Shown here piece by piece: positions 9,335 to 19,843 of a stretch of 30,919 nt of DNA. The notes beneath the pieces are model-generated. The model was not told where the DNA came from. It did not search any database and was given only the letters and a program-made list of their open reading frames with translations. Position numbers and translations under genes: made by a program. The stretch comes from Rhizaria sp. SCN 62-66 (lineage: Eukaryota > Rhizaria, unplaced): positions 1-30,919 of the forward strand of contig MEDY01000439.1 in assembly GCA_001724265.1 (NCBI GenBank), read 5' to 3'. Each line of letters opens with the position of its first letter. The stretch's first letter is position 1.

Positions 9335-12300
9335 TTATGTTTGCATGCTGTAGTAGAACCAGACAAGTCCGCACTGAGAACCAGCAGCGATGAGGCGTGG
9401 GAAAGCCACCTGTTCGTTGACAGCGACAGCCGTCACGGCAGAGCGATCTCCACCAGGCTCCTCAACGTAGCGAGTGCGCAAGAGTCCCGCAGGTACCTGA
9501 GCTGCAGCCGCGTCAGTGACGTCGAACTTAGGAGGCGCCACTGCGTCGCGCGAAATCACGCGTTGCTGCGGTTTCCCCGGCATAGTCGGCAGTACCGGTA
9601 ACGCCACGGGCGGAACGGCCTCACGCTTGCCGGCGGGCAAGGTTCGGGCCTTGGAGGAGACGTACATGATGCTATCAGAAGCCGGGTTGAGGCGCTGGTT
9701 GGCATTGTTCGCAGGCTCAAGCAGCGGTGCAACGGCCTCGTATGGCTGGGGGTACGACGGATGCGCAGTCGCCGCAAGCGCCGCCGCCGCCAGCTCAGCC
9801 GCCGCACCGGCAGACAGTTGCGCTATCAACACTGCCGGGTGCTGCAGCCACGGCGCCGCCGTCCCCGCCGCGCCCCTCGCTCGGCGCCACGCACCGGGGC
9901 CCGCCAGCGCGGCTAGCGCACGGACAGCCGCACTCGCAAGAGGCGTCGCGGGCACGATTGTCAGCGTCATCGGCGTGTGCGTGCGCGCGCCTGATGTGGG
10001 CGCAAACGTCTGCCTGTTGGTAGCGCTGGTTGACTCACCCCGTAGGAACTCAGGCTGCACACTGGCGATGTGGACGTGGCCCGTGCGGGTACCCAGCGCC
10101 AACAGAGTGCCACTCACTGGGACGGCATCGCTCGACTGTCCACGGACAACCTCTGCAGCACGAGCCAATACTTGGGCCACATCAGCCGCGTTGAAGCGTG
10201 ACACGCGCTTGGAGCCGCTGCTGCGGACGGCCCGCAGCGTGCTTCGCCGCAGCGCGGCGGTGAAGCCGCCCACAGCAGAAGCCTCAGCACGCGTCCACGC
10301 GCGCAATGCAAGCTTTAGCTCGCAAGGATGTGCGTCGGCGTCGGCGCCAACAGCGGCAGCAAAGGCAGCCGCAGTACAAGCGGGCTGAGTGGTGAGCATT
10401 GGTGCCCACGCTGAGGGACCGGCGACATCGCGCGACACGGATACGGGCTGCGACGCGTAGAAACCAACGGTACTCGCCTGATCAAAGGGTGCGACGGCGA
10501 CAACAGAGCCAAGAACGCGGTCAGAATACTCATCGGTGTTGACCCAGCGCCAGCGGAATGCAGGCAAGCATGTGAGCAGACGCGTCGAGTACGTCACTGC
10601 CATAGATGCAGTGGGCAATAGGACCGGCGTGCGCGAGGCGGTGTCCGCCACGAGCGACGGCGTCTGCAGAGCAACCGACGCTGACGCCGCCGCAGGACCA
10701 AACGGTGTGCCCTCGAGACCCGGCAACAGGGGGGCATTGAGCCAAGCCGCTCCAGCACCAGCTTCAGCGGCAAGAGCCATTGCCAACATGTCGGCCTCAG
10801 CATCGAGCATAGCCTCGGTAAGCGCATCAGCAGCCTCAGCAGCAACCACAGAGCTGTCATGGCGCATTGCGCTCGCCGCGGGCACAACGCTGTAGATGGG
10901 CGCCTTATTAGACAACGCGTTCGGCATTGGCGTCAGCATAAGAGTCGTCATCGTCGGGATCACCACCATGGTCATGTTGGCCTCAAGTGGGTCGCTGGAT
11001 TGATCACACGCGGTCGCGCAGGTCGAACAGGCACATGCCACTAAGGAACGCGAATGGGGAACAAGCCATGCGCTGCCGCGCAGTGAGTATTGGCTCGACA
11101 TGTTGGTTAAAACAACGCTCTTGCTTGCGTTGAGACTGAGTGCGCCGCCGCCAGAGGCAGTCGTCAGAGTGGAAAGATCGATGACATCCGCAAAGTCAGC
11201 AGCCGATGTCATCGTCAGCCGCGGCAGCATGCATGACGTCAAGGCAGCTACTGTTTCCGGCGTGTCGGTATCGCAGAGATCGAGCACTGTACTATCGGTG
11301 GCCGCCATCGCGAGTGGCTCAAACGAAAGACTCGTGATAGGAGCCGTCATCACGCCCTGACTCGCCGGCGAAACCACTGTCGACACAGCAACAGCCTCAA
11401 TCACGACAGCCGAGCACGCGCCCGCGTCAAAAGACGGGAGCGCAGACACAGGCACGGGGTACACATGGACACTACCCGTGGAGTCGCCCACAGCAAAGAT
11501 CGCGCCGCGAGTCACACCACGCGCGTGGTCGCGCGCAGCAGCCAAGGGCGCGGCTGAGCCCAGCGCACGCGCGTCAGCGCACGGGGTCACGGCAAGGCTC
11601 AGCGGCACCGAACGAGAAACCTCGGCGGTTGCGTTCTCAGACATTGCGAGCAGCGCCCGCGGGCCTGGAAGCCGGAGCGCGAGCGCGGGCAGAGAAGCCA
11701 GATCCACGCACATCAGATGCTGCGCGGGGGCCACAAGAGCGGCAATCGGCGCGTAGGGATTGGCTGCCGTAGCGACCAGCGGCGGCAAAGTCGTTGAGAA
11801 CGCGTGATCGCGGCTGACGGAAAACGCCGTCATCGAGCCCGTGGCTGTCATTTGATCGACTGCAGCAGCGGCGCGCCTAATACTCGCACCGAGCCACTCT
11901 GCGGACTGGTTTCGCGACGCGCATGTCGCTGCGGCGCTGATGACGGTGGCACGCAACGCGGCCCAGCGCAGCACGCGGCGAACTGCGGAGGGTTGCGGCA
12001 CTGCAACGGCGCGCGCTGTGCCGTCTGAAAGCGCAAGTGCGAGCACGCCGAGACGCGGGAGACGCGCAGGCGGTACGAACGGCGTGGGCACGGCGGCAGG
12101 ATCCTCGCCAAGCACGATTGCGTTCGTGTAGCGTGTTGCGTACTTGACCCATGCCTTCTCATGCTTGGCAGACAGCCAGCGCGGCGAAGTTTCGGAGCAA
12201 CCGGGACCTGCCGCAACATCGTCGCCGTCGTCACAGTGCAGTTCCTCAGCCGCGTCGTCCTCGCACGTGCCAGGCACCCAGCGCATGTCCCACACGTAGC

Positions 12301-15300
12301 CCTGCGGCCGCGGCAGAGTACGCGTGGTGGTCGTTGCCTCAGTGCCGTCGTGGCTCCATGTCAGCGCCATGTCCAGGCGCGGTAAGAGCGGTTCGTGCTC
12401 GCTCAGCTTCTTGGAAAGAGCGGCCACAGGAGATGGCACTGACCAGAGCTGTACGCTGTGAAGCATGAGCGGCGCAACTGTAGATGCACCACCAACGCCA
12501 CCAGCGGCGCCCGGTGACGCACCGGGGCCCGAGCCTGGCGGGCCGTAGTCGGGCCCGTGAGGCTGAACCATCGCGGACGGGTCCTCGACCAAGTCCGCCG
12601 CCATCAGAGTGTTTGCTGCCTGCACACCCGACGCGCGCTCCGTGTCGCGCAGCATCTGGCGCAGCGACGTGCTCAGCCACGCTGACGCGGACGCAGATCC
12701 AGTGCCATTCGCGTCCTCTGTGAACACGGTCACAACGGGCTGCGACGGCAGCAGCGTGCGTTGCGGCACAGCCGTGTTGGCGTAGATAGACACAACCTGC
12801 CTGCGCGCCGCGAGCGGCAAGGCGGCGACAACAGCAGGCGCGGTGTCATCCTTGGTGCTACGCAGTCCACCGTCACGCGCGGCCGTGCCGGCCAGCGGGA
12901 CCCATGACAACGAGTGCACCGGCGCGCCCGCGTTGGCGATCGCAGAGTAGGCCGTGGCAGGCGCTGACTTGGCGGCGCCGGAGAAGACAGAGCCCAGCGC
13001 GGGCACTGCAACGGCCGTCTGCGGTGACGTCACCACGCTCACGGACTCGTGCGGCGGCAGGTGCGTCGCCAGGAGAGGCATCGGCCGCGCCACGCCAGCA
13101 GCAGCCGCATTGTCTGCGGCTGCGGCGGCTGTAAGGGCGCCATCGACGCCAAGGCGCGGCGTAAGGAATACGCACACGCCACCCATGTTGAATGCAGTTG
13201 GCACGGGGAAGTCTGAAGTGGGCTCAGCCGTCGCGGACGCAGAGGCACCGTCCACGACCTCGATCGCTGCGTCAAGCGCGGCATACGGCAGGCGCAAGGC
13301 AGAGCAGTCAGTGACCGGCAGTGGAGTCGTCGCCGGAGCAGCAGCGGGTGGAGGTGTGGAGCGCGCAGCCGCGTCGCGCAAGGCATCGCGGAGCGCGAGC
13401 AACGCAAATGCCTCTTCGCCTGGCAGTTGCTGCACTGCCGCGGCATTGTCCGCCAGAAACTGTTCGAGATTGGTACTTTCCTGGGACAAATTGTCCGATT
13501 TCAACACAAACAAGGGCGCATCAGCGGCTGCCGGCTCAGCGCGCATGACACGCGCGACCATAGCAGCGAGCGCCATGACAGCCGGCTGCGACGCCACGCC
13601 CTTGTGCTTGTGGGTGAGGTGCGCGACGGCGCGCGCGAGCAGCGTGGGCGGCATGACGTTGAAGGCGGCGACCGGGTCGTCGCGGTTCAAGGACGTTGAG
13701 ACGACAAAGAACGTAAGCAGTGGGCTCAGCACAGGGCCCCACCGCGACAGGGGGAACAGCGCGGTGAGCAGACTGTTGAGGGGCACAGTGAGAGACGTGG
13801 CGTTTGTGCTTACAGTGGCCCGCATACTGCTGCCGGAGGCACCGGGCCGTCCACGCGCGGTCTTCTTCGGCGACTCGTCTCGGTTCAGGGCCGCCGGGGC
13901 CACGAGAGGCGCAGCTTTACGCTTCGCACGAATCTCTTGAGCTTTGTAGAGCTCGTGCAGACGTGCCTGCTCTGCCTTCCACTCGACCATCTCGGCGCCG
14001 CTCTTGTCCTTAATTTCGTCGAGGTCCATCGGCTTGCGCGAAATAGCGGCGCGCTTAATCCTGCGTCGCACACGCCGCTCCGAACGCGACTCAGCCAGTG
14101 CGTGCACAGTAGCAGCGTTGGAGTGAGTAATCTCGACAGGTTGCAGCACAATCTGCAGGTCTGACCGCTGTGCAAGAGCTAGACGGGCTAGCTTCGCGAA
14201 ACCAATGTTGAATTTGAGCTTAATGTCCGGCGTAAACACTACGCGACCGTTCACTGTCACCGACAAAAGCGACGCGCACTGAGTCACAGGGTACAATGCC
14301 AGCAGCGACGGCGGGCGCGTTAGACGCACGAGGCGAGCAGCAAAGTTCTCAAGAGTCAACTTCTCGGACGAGAACGTGATGGCACCACGGTTAGCCAGCT
14401 GCTCCCGTGTGGCAGCCTTCGTGGCAATGTCGGCCCAACTGCGAGTCGCGCCCACGATCAGCGCCGTTTGCGCTGCAACATCGAGCGGCGACTGCGCAGG
14501 AAGCGTTTGCCCCGCAAAGCTGATGTTCTCCACCGTCGCCGTCTCGCCCACGCGACTCGCGGCCAGATTTGCCGCCGCGGCCCACACTTCCGCACCCGGA
14601 CCGGCCTTCGTGCGCGCTGCGAGCACGACGAACGCGTCGTCGAGCGCAGCCGCGAGCGCGAGGTCCGCGCGGCCCTGGAGCGTGGGCGCGAGCAGCTGCG
14701 TCGCGGGGGACATCAGCCCCGCCACGCACATCGCGTCGGCAACCACGGGCCGGTGCGAAAAGCCGTCGCCAAACGAGTCCCACGTCTGCGCCGCGAGTTG
14801 CGAGACGGCAAAGTTCTGTCGGAGGTGAACCGGCACGGGCTTCATGCCGTACAAACAGCGCACGCGCCGGAGCTGAGCCGTCGGCAGCGCGCGACCCGGA
14901 GCGTGTGTCGACGGTGCGGGCGCGATTGCGTCCATGCCGGCCACGATGCAAGCTGCGCTGCGGCGCGGGTACGCAGCGTGGTTTCCAGCGCGCGCGAGCT
15001 TCGCCAGCGCCACGCGTGCGCGCGTGTGACCGCCGTGCCAGTACGACGTGTGCTGACTGAGACTCAGCGGCGCCGCGGGCAGAATCGGGAGCGCAGTGTC
15101 GATGGAGTCGGAGGCGCCCTTTTGCGAGTGACTCACGAAAACTTCACAGCCGACAGCCCAGACCACGGTCTGCGTCTCCTGTGCCAGCGGGGCCGCAGCA
15201 ACAATGCGCTGCGCAAAGCGTTTGCAGTTGTCAAGCACGGTCACGGCAGCGTCGGTATTCAGCGCCAGCGACACGGCGTCCCTGTCGGCCCGCGCCACCC

Positions 15301-18300
15301 ACAGCGCGGCCGCCGCAGCGATCTCGGAGTTGATGTTCACTGCGCGCCGCTCGGTCGACGCCGCCACCCACTCAGCGGGCAGCGGGTCCTCGCTGGGCGC
15401 GTGCTTGCCGTCCGACAACGCGCGCAGCAACGCCACCGCGCGCGCGTCGCCAGACGTCATGCCTGCAGCCGAGGCCGCAACCTTCACAGCGACCAGAGGC
15501 GATGCCGCTGTCGCAGGCATGGGGGCGGCCGCCAGAGCGCACGCTCTCGTAGTCTCCTGCGCAGCGGCGGCCGCGATAGCCTCGCTTAAAACCTCCGGCT
15601 TGACCGGGCCCTCGGCGGCCTCAACCACCGCGCAGCGCGGCTGCTCCAGCGCGGCGTCCGGCAGCGAGTGCGCGTTCCACGCCGTCGGCGCCACACATGC
15701 CAGCCAGCCGACGGCGCGGCGCGCGGCGGCCGCGGCCGCGACGGGCAGCAGCCGCGCTATGAGCGCCTCGGCCTTGTCGCGGTGCGCCGCCACGCACTGC
15801 GCCGGCTGCGCGGGGTCGTCATATGCCCACAGCGCCGAGTACACCGGCGAGCCCGTCACCAACGCCGCCGCCGCAGCAGGCGCGGAGGCAGAGGCGGAGA
15901 CGTGCGTGGCCGCGGAGGGCGGCACCGTGCAGCGCAGTGCCGGCAGCGCCAGCACGCTGGGCAACAGCGCGGCGAAGACGTCCGAAAGCAGCGCCAGCGC
16001 GGCGGGCGGCAGTGACGGAAATAACGCCGCGAGGCGGTCGACGACAACACCCGTGGGCGCGATCAGCGGCGCCGTCGCAGCGGGCAGCGGCAGCTGCGCC
16101 GCGGCCTCACCCGCCTGCGGCTCGCAGGCGGCCCGCGGCGTCAGGCCCAGCGTCGCCGCCGCGCCCACAGCCGCGGCCTCGGCGTCGACGTGCGCGTGCG
16201 CGAGTGTGTGCGCGGCAACGGCCAGCACGGCGCGGCACTTGCGCGCTAGCACCCATGCGCCGACGCGCGACTGCTCGGCCAGCTCGCTCTCGCGCGCGCA
16301 CGCGCCGCCGTCGCCGGGCGCGGGCGCCACGGGCACGGCGGCCCAGCCGCGGCCTTCGAGCACTGCCGCGGCCGCGGCCTCGGTGGCCTCGAGCGGCAGC
16401 GCCGCGATCGCGCGCAGCAGCGCGTTGGGCGTCGCACTCTGCGTAGCCACAGCGCGCGGGTCCTCCCACACCCTGAGGAAAGCAGCGCCTTCTGGTGACG
16501 CCGGTAGCGCGCGGAAACCGAGGCAGGCGGCCGCGGCGTGCCAGCCCGCGACGGCGTCACAGAGCCAGTGCGCCCAGTGGCTCACCTCGCGCTCCGCCGT
16601 CATCACGCTCCACCACACCATCGACGCGCGCGTGCGGCGCACTGGCGCCCAGGGCTTTTGCTTCGCCGCGGGCGACGCTATCGGCGGCCGGCCGAGGTTC
16701 TTGACCGGCATGTTATGGGCGATCGCTTTGGACAGCGCGACCTCGTCATCAGTCGTCAGCGGCCGCTCGGCCGGCAGCGGCACGACCGGAAAACGCGCGA
16801 TCAGCGCCTGCTCCTCGGCAGTGTTCGTGCCTGCGTTGGCAGCTGCGGACGCCGTTGAAGCGGGCGCGGGCAGGAGCGAGAAGCTGGAGCACGTGTCGCG
16901 CGCGCACGCCTCGGCGGCGTTATCAAGCGCCACGGACAGCGCCGCGATCGCTGACGCACTGAGGCCGATGTCCATGGCGGTGGAGCGCACCCACTGGTGC
17001 AGGTGCAGCACGGCGCCCGTGACAAGGTGGCGCAGCGAGCCCAGCGCGAAGGCCGTCTTGGCCGCGGGCGGTGTGTGGCGCGCGCGGGTCGAAGCGCTCA
17101 TGTGCAGCGTGAACGCGATGCCGTCGGCGTCGCTTAGTGTGCCCGAAGCACTGAACAGCGCCTGCGCCAGCACGGCGCGACGCGTGAGCGCTGGGGAGAA
17201 CCACAGCAGCGCACTGGCCGCGAGGGGCGACATGCACGACGGCGGCGGCGCGAGAAAGCTCACCATCGGCACGGGTGGCGCCGCGGCGGTCCGCACGTCG
17301 CCGGCCTCAACGAGAACGGACACCGCGGTCGAGGCCGCGGCCGGGACGTCCTCACCCCGGTCGGCGGCAACGGCGAGCGGCAGGATCTCGTCCGCGTTGA
17401 TGTAGAGAGCCTCCAGTACGGGGTTCATACGCTCTGCGCGCGCGAGACGTACCCAGCGCACAGGGACCGACTGCGCGGCCGCAGCGGCGGCGGCGTCGTC
17501 GGCCAGCAGCTCCGAGCGCTGCATACGCTTCCCCGTGAGCATCACCGACGCCGTCGTCAGCGCGGGCACTCGGTGCGCGAGCATCGCCGCCACGCGCGCG
17601 GCCTCGAACGCCGCCGCCGCCGCCGCCGTCAGCGGGCGCAGCGGGTGGTTGTGCGCGCGCACCGGCGCGCACAGCGGCGCGACGGTCGGATACACGTTGT
17701 ACTCCGGTACTGGCAGCGTCAGCGGCGCCAGCGTCGGCTCCTCGCGTGCGTCGGCCGCCGGACCCACAGCAGCGGCGGCGGCGGCGGCGGCGGCGGCAGC
17801 CGTGACGGTAACTCCGTCGCCCATGACGCAGCCGAGCGACTCGCCGCCCGCGCCCTCGCGCAGCTCCAGCACCGCGCGCGCCGCGGCCGGCAGCCCGTTC
17901 GCGCTCGCGTTCGCGCCTACGCCCACGATCACACCCACGGCGTTGAGAGCGGCGGCCAGCGTGGCAGCGGCGGCGGGCGCGAGCGCGCGCACAGCGGGGG
18001 CGGCCCAGTCCATGTCGTCGCCCCTCATCGCAGCCGCGCCCGGCGTGATCGCGCCGGCACCGGCCGCCGCTGCGCCGTCGCCATCGGTGGCGCCACCGGC
18101 GGCGCTGGCTGCGGCTGTGGCGGGGGCGGGGGCTGGGAGGACGCCGGTGTAGCGCAGCACTGCGCTGGCGTCGCCCGCAGTGACCGCGCCGGCGGCGCCG
18201 CGGTGCGCGCGCAGAGCCGTGGCGACGACGGGCGCGGCGGCCTCGGCCACGACTGCGGCCGCGGCGGCCGCGGCGGCGGGCAGCGGCTGCGGCGTGCCGA

Positions 18301-19843
18301 TGAGTGTCGCTACGGCGGCCGCGAGCCCGGCGTCGGGGACGGCAACCACGCCCGACACCAGCGACGCCTCCCAGGGCTTCATGGCCTCGGGTGCGAGGTG
18401 CGCGGCCGCGTACAACCCGCGCAGCCGCGCCGCCTCCGCCGCCAGCACGTGCGCGCGACGCCCCGCCACACCGTTCGCCGCCGCCGCCGCCGCCGCCGCC
18501 GCAGTGTCCGCCCCCGCAGTGAAGTCGGGCGCGGCGGAGTCGGGCGCGGGCGTGTATGCGGCGTCGTCGGCGTGCGCGCGCACGGCGTCCGCGGGCAGCC
18601 AGAGCGGGGCCGCGGCGCGCGAGGCACGGTACCCGGGCAGCGGCGTCTCCAGGTCGCTGTCGTTCTCGTCCTCCAGCGGGTTCTCGAACGGCTCGGCCGC
18701 GACCTCGCACAGCGGCAGCACCGACAGCGCGGTCGTCGCCAGTGTGTCTGGCAGCGGGCCAGTCGGGACTTGCACCGCGCCCACTGCCGCGCCCGCTCTC
18801 GCCACTCTCGAGATTGACGCGGAGACCAACGCAGTGGACGTGGACGCGGAGGCTACTGTCTTTGACTTGCCGCCAACAGCAGCCTTACCGTCGCCGCCGC
18901 CGTCGTCATCGTCGTCGTCGTCGCCATCGTCCGTGACCTCGGTCTCGGTGTCGGTCAACCGACTGGAATAAATGAAGCGGTCCCGCACGTACTTCGCCTT
19001 GCCCGACGGCGTGAGCTGCGGTCCAACACGCCGCCGCACACCGGCGCCGCTACGGCTGCGGCTGCGGCCGCGCTTGTCGCCACCGCCACCGCCGCTGCCA
19101 TCGCCGTCGAAGTCGTCGTCGTCGTCGTCGTTGTCGTCGTCGTCGTCGCTGCTGCTGCCGTCGCCGCTCGCGCTGAAACTGCTGCTGCCGGAGGCTTCGC
19201 TCGCACTGCTCTCCTCGTCACTCGCGCTGTACTCGTCGTCATCGTCGGCGCCGCCCTTCTTCTTCTGCGCAGGCGTCGACTTGGCTTGCGTCGGCTTGGC
19301 GGAGGCCGCGGGCTTGGCCACGGGCTTGCGCGCTGACGCCGCATTCGCGGTGGGCGTCTTAGCCGCCGCAGCCGACTTGGCCGGCGTCTTGGCGGCGGGT
19401 GTCTTGGCGGCGGGTGTCTTGGCGGCGGGTGTCTTGGCGGCGGGCGTCTTGGCGGCGGATGAGACCGTGCTTCTCCCGCGTCTGGCGGACGTAGTCGCAG
19501 CAGCGGTGGCTTTGATGTCGATGTCGCTGTCGCTAGCGTCGTTGTTTTCATTTTCGTCGCTGCTATCGACGGCTTTGGCTGCAGCCTTCTTGCCGCGTCG
19601 CGCCTTAGGCAGCCCACTAGCGCCCTTCTTCTCGCGGCGCTCGCGGACACGCTCCTCGTCCGCCTCGCTGCTGCTGGCGGCGCTCGACGAGGAGTCGGAG
19701 CTCAGCTCGAGCGCGGATCCGTAGCTCGGCTGCGGCAGCGCGCGGATGCGGGCGGACCCGCGCATCGGGGTTGAGCCCGCCGGGGACGCCGGGAAAGATG
19801 CGGCGTCGGCACCACCTGCCGACTTGGAGGATCGGCCAGGCAT
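9335..19843 (-). CDS. Giant low-complexity nuclear protein with GTF3C2/Tfc6-like (TFIIIC) C-terminal beta-propeller
   Basis: The frame is open for 3502 codons without introns; I start at the first ATG (19843), since the 20 codons upstream have none. Residues 1-330 are intrinsically disordered: Ser/Glu-rich, five tandem KTPAA units (about 129-153, like linker-histone tails), acidic Asp/Ser tracts and an Arg-Ser patch. Residues 330-1900 are Ala-rich with long Ala runs and no family I can name. About 1950-2010 is a basic segment (RRVRRRIKRAA, then KKTARGRPG, an AT-hook-like RGRP core). The C-terminal third shows propeller-like strands: VHSLSWVP, GYVWDMRWVPG (about 2513), PRLGVLALALSDGT (about 2594), FAVGDSTGSVHVYPVP, GTLLALGTRTGHVHI and the terminal RLIAAGSQCGLVWF. 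The W-D-x-x-W-x-P plus RLGVLA-x-x-x-SDG pair resembles TFIIIC subunit GTF3C2/Tfc6, which helps load Pol III at tRNA genes. That assignment is an inference from motifs; another chromatin-bound WD protein is possible. Confidence 0.8.
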   Translation of the reverse strand: MPGRSSKSAGGADAASFPASPAGSTPMRGSARIRALPQPSYGSALELSSDSSSSAASSSEADEERVRERREKKGASGLPKARRGKKAAAKAVDSSDENENNDASDSDIDIKATAAATTSARRGRSTVSSAAKTPAAKTPAAKTPAAKTPAAKTPAKSAAAAKTPTANAASARKPVAKPAASAKPTQAKSTPAQKKKGGADDDDEYSASDEESSASEASGSSSFSASGDGSSSDDDDDNDDDDDDFDGDGSGGGGGDKRGRSRSRSGAGVRRRVGPQLTPSGKAKYVRDRFIYSSRLTDTETEVTDDGDDDDDDDGGGDGKAAVGGKSKTVASASTSTALVSASISRVARAGAAVGAVQVPTGPLPDTLATTALSVLPLCEVAAEPFENPLEDENDSDLETPLPGYRASRAAAPLWLPADAVRAHADDAAYTPAPDSAAPDFTAGADTAAAAAAAAANGVAGRRAHVLAAEAARLRGLYAAAHLAPEAMKPWEASLVSGVVAVPDAGLAAAVATLIGTPQPLPAAAAAAAAVVAEAAAPVVATALRAHRGAAGAVTAGDASAVLRYTGVLPAPAPATAAASAAGGATDGDGAAAAGAGAITPGAAAMRGDDMDWAAPAVRALAPAAAATLAAALNAVGVIVGVGANASANGLPAAARAVLELREGAGGESLGCVMGDGVTVTAAAAAAAAAAAVGPAADAREEPTLAPLTLPVPEYNVYPTVAPLCAPVRAHNHPLRPLTAAAAAAFEAARVAAMLAHRVPALTTASVMLTGKRMQRSELLADDAAAAAAAQSVPVRWVRLARAERMNPVLEALYINADEILPLAVAADRGEDVPAAASTAVSVLVEAGDVRTAAAPPVPMVSFLAPPPSCMSPLAASALLWFSPALTRRAVLAQALFSASGTLSDADGIAFTLHMSASTRARHTPPAAKTAFALGSLRHLVTGAVLHLHQWVRSTAMDIGLSASAIAALSVALDNAAEACARDTCSSFSLLPAPASTASAAANAGTNTAEEQALIARFPVVPLPAERPLTTDDEVALSKAIAHNMPVKNLGRPPIASPAAKQKPWAPVRRTRASMVWWSVMTAEREVSHWAHWLCDAVAGWHAAAACLGFRALPASPEGAAFLRVWEDPRAVATQSATPNALLRAIAALPLEATEAAAAAVLEGRGWAAVPVAPAPGDGGACARESELAEQSRVGAWVLARKCRAVLAVAAHTLAHAHVDAEAAAVGAAATLGLTPRAACEPQAGEAAAQLPLPAATAPLIAPTGVVVDRLAALFPSLPPAALALLSDVFAALLPSVLALPALRCTVPPSAATHVSASASAPAAAAALVTGSPVYSALWAYDDPAQPAQCVAAHRDKAEALIARLLPVAAAAAARRAVGWLACVAPTAWNAHSLPDAALEQPRCAVVEAAEGPVKPEVLSEAIAAAAAQETTRACALAAAPMPATAASPLVAVKVAASAAGMTSGDARAVALLRALSDGKHAPSEDPLPAEWVAASTERRAVNINSEIAAAAALWVARADRDAVSLALNTDAAVTVLDNCKRFAQRIVAAAPLAQETQTVVWAVGCEVFVSHSQKGASDSIDTALPILPAAPLSLSQHTSYWHGGHTRARVALAKLARAGNHAAYPRRSAACIVAGMDAIAPAPSTHAPGRALPTAQLRRVRCLYGMKPVPVHLRQNFAVSQLAAQTWDSFGDGFSHRPVVADAMCVAGLMSPATQLLAPTLQGRADLALAAALDDAFVVLAARTKAGPGAEVWAAAANLAASRVGETATVENISFAGQTLPAQSPLDVAAQTALIVGATRSWADIATKAATREQLANRGAITFSSEKLTLENFAARLVRLTRPPSLLALYPVTQCASLLSVTVNGRVVFTPDIKLKFNIGFAKLARLALAQRSDLQIVLQPVEITHSNAATVHALAESRSERRVRRRIKRAAISRKPMDLDEIKDKSGAEMVEWKAEQARLHELYKAQEIRAKRKAAPLVAPAALNRDESPKKTARGRPGASGSSMRATVSTNATSLTVPLNSLLTALFPLSRWGPVLSPLLTFFVVSTSLNRDDPVAAFNVMPPTLLARAVAHLTHKHKGVASQPAVMALAAMVARVMRAEPAAADAPLFVLKSDNLSQESTNLEQFLADNAAAVQQLPGEEAFALLALRDALRDAAARSTPPPAAAPATTPLPVTDCSALRLPYAALDAAIEVVDGASASATAEPTSDFPVPTAFNMGGVCVFLTPRLGVDGALTAAAAADNAAAAGVARPMPLLATHLPPHESVSVVTSPQTAVAVPALGSVFSGAAKSAPATAYSAIANAGAPVHSLSWVPLAGTAARDGGLRSTKDDTAPAVVAALPLAARRQVVSIYANTAVPQRTLLPSQPVVTVFTEDANGTGSASASAWLSTSLRQMLRDTERASGVQAANTLMAADLVEDPSAMVQPHGPDYGPPGSGPGASPGAAGGVGGASTVAPLMLHSVQLWSVPSPVAALSKKLSEHEPLLPRLDMALTWSHDGTEATTTTRTLPRPQGYVWDMRWVPGTCEDDAAEELHCDDGDDVAAGPGCSETSPRWLSAKHEKAWVKYATRYTNAIVLGEDPAAVPTPFVPPARLPRLGVLALALSDGTARAVAVPQPSAVRRVLRWAALRATVISAAATCASRNQSAEWLGASIRRAAAAVDQMTATGSMTAFSVSRDHAFSTTLPPLVATAANPYAPIAALVAPAQHLMCVDLASLPALALRLPGPRALLAMSENATAEVSRSVPLSLAVTPCADARALGSAAPLAAARDHARGVTRGAIFAVGDSTGSVHVYPVPVSALPSFDAGACSAVVIEAVAVSTVVSPASQGVMTAPITSLSFEPLAMAATDSTVLDLCDTDTPETVAALTSCMLPRLTMTSAADFADVIDLSTLTTASGGGALSLNASKSVVLTNMSSQYSLRGSAWLVPHSRSLVACACSTCATACDQSSDPLEANMTMVVIPTMTTLMLTPMPNALSNKAPIYSVVPAASAMRHDSSVVAAEAADALTEAMLDAEADMLAMALAAEAGAGAAWLNAPLLPGLEGTPFGPAAASASVALQTPSLVADTASRTPVLLPTASMAVTYSTRLLTCLPAFRWRWVNTDEYSDRVLGSVVAVAPFDQASTVGFYASQPVSVSRDVAGPSAWAPMLTTQPACTAAAFAAAVGADADAHPCELKLALRAWTRAEASAVGGFTAALRRSTLRAVRSSGSKRVSRFNAADVAQVLARAAEVVRGQSSDAVPVSGTLLALGTRTGHVHIASVQPEFLRGESTSATNRQTFAPTSGARTHTPMTLTIVPATPLASAAVRALAALAGPGAWRRARGAAGTAAPWLQHPAVLIAQLSAGAAAELAAAALAATAHPSYPQPYEAVAPLLEPANNANQRLNPASDSIMYVSSKARTLPAGKREAVPPVALPVLPTMPGKPQQRVISRDAVAPPKFDVTDAAAAQVPAGLLRTRYVEEPGGDRSAVTAVAVNEQVAFPRLIAAGSQCGLVWFYYSMQT
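19100..19155 (-). repeat. GAC/GAT trinucleotide repeat (poly-Asp)
   Basis: GTC/GTCATC-type triplets on the + strand encode Asp runs in the giant protein's acidic N-terminal tract. A second, shorter run lies at about 18905-18935. These are in-frame microsatellites. Confidence 0.7.
19386..19460 (-). repeat. Five tandem 15-bp units encoding KTPAA
   Basis: Five head-to-tail copies of a 15-bp unit (+ strand GTCTTGGCGGCGGGT) are visible; the first three are identical and the last two have changes only in the final bases. They encode five KTPAA pentapeptides in the N-terminal tail of the giant protein. The near-identity at DNA level suggests recent expansion or ongoing homogenisation. Confidence 0.9.

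Noticed and set aside
15204-17405. A 733-codon open frame on the + strand, antisense to the giant gene
   Set aside because: It is Ala/Ser/Arg low complexity with no domain and lies wholly opposite the 3502-codon frame. Long antisense open frames are expected where third positions are almost all G/C.
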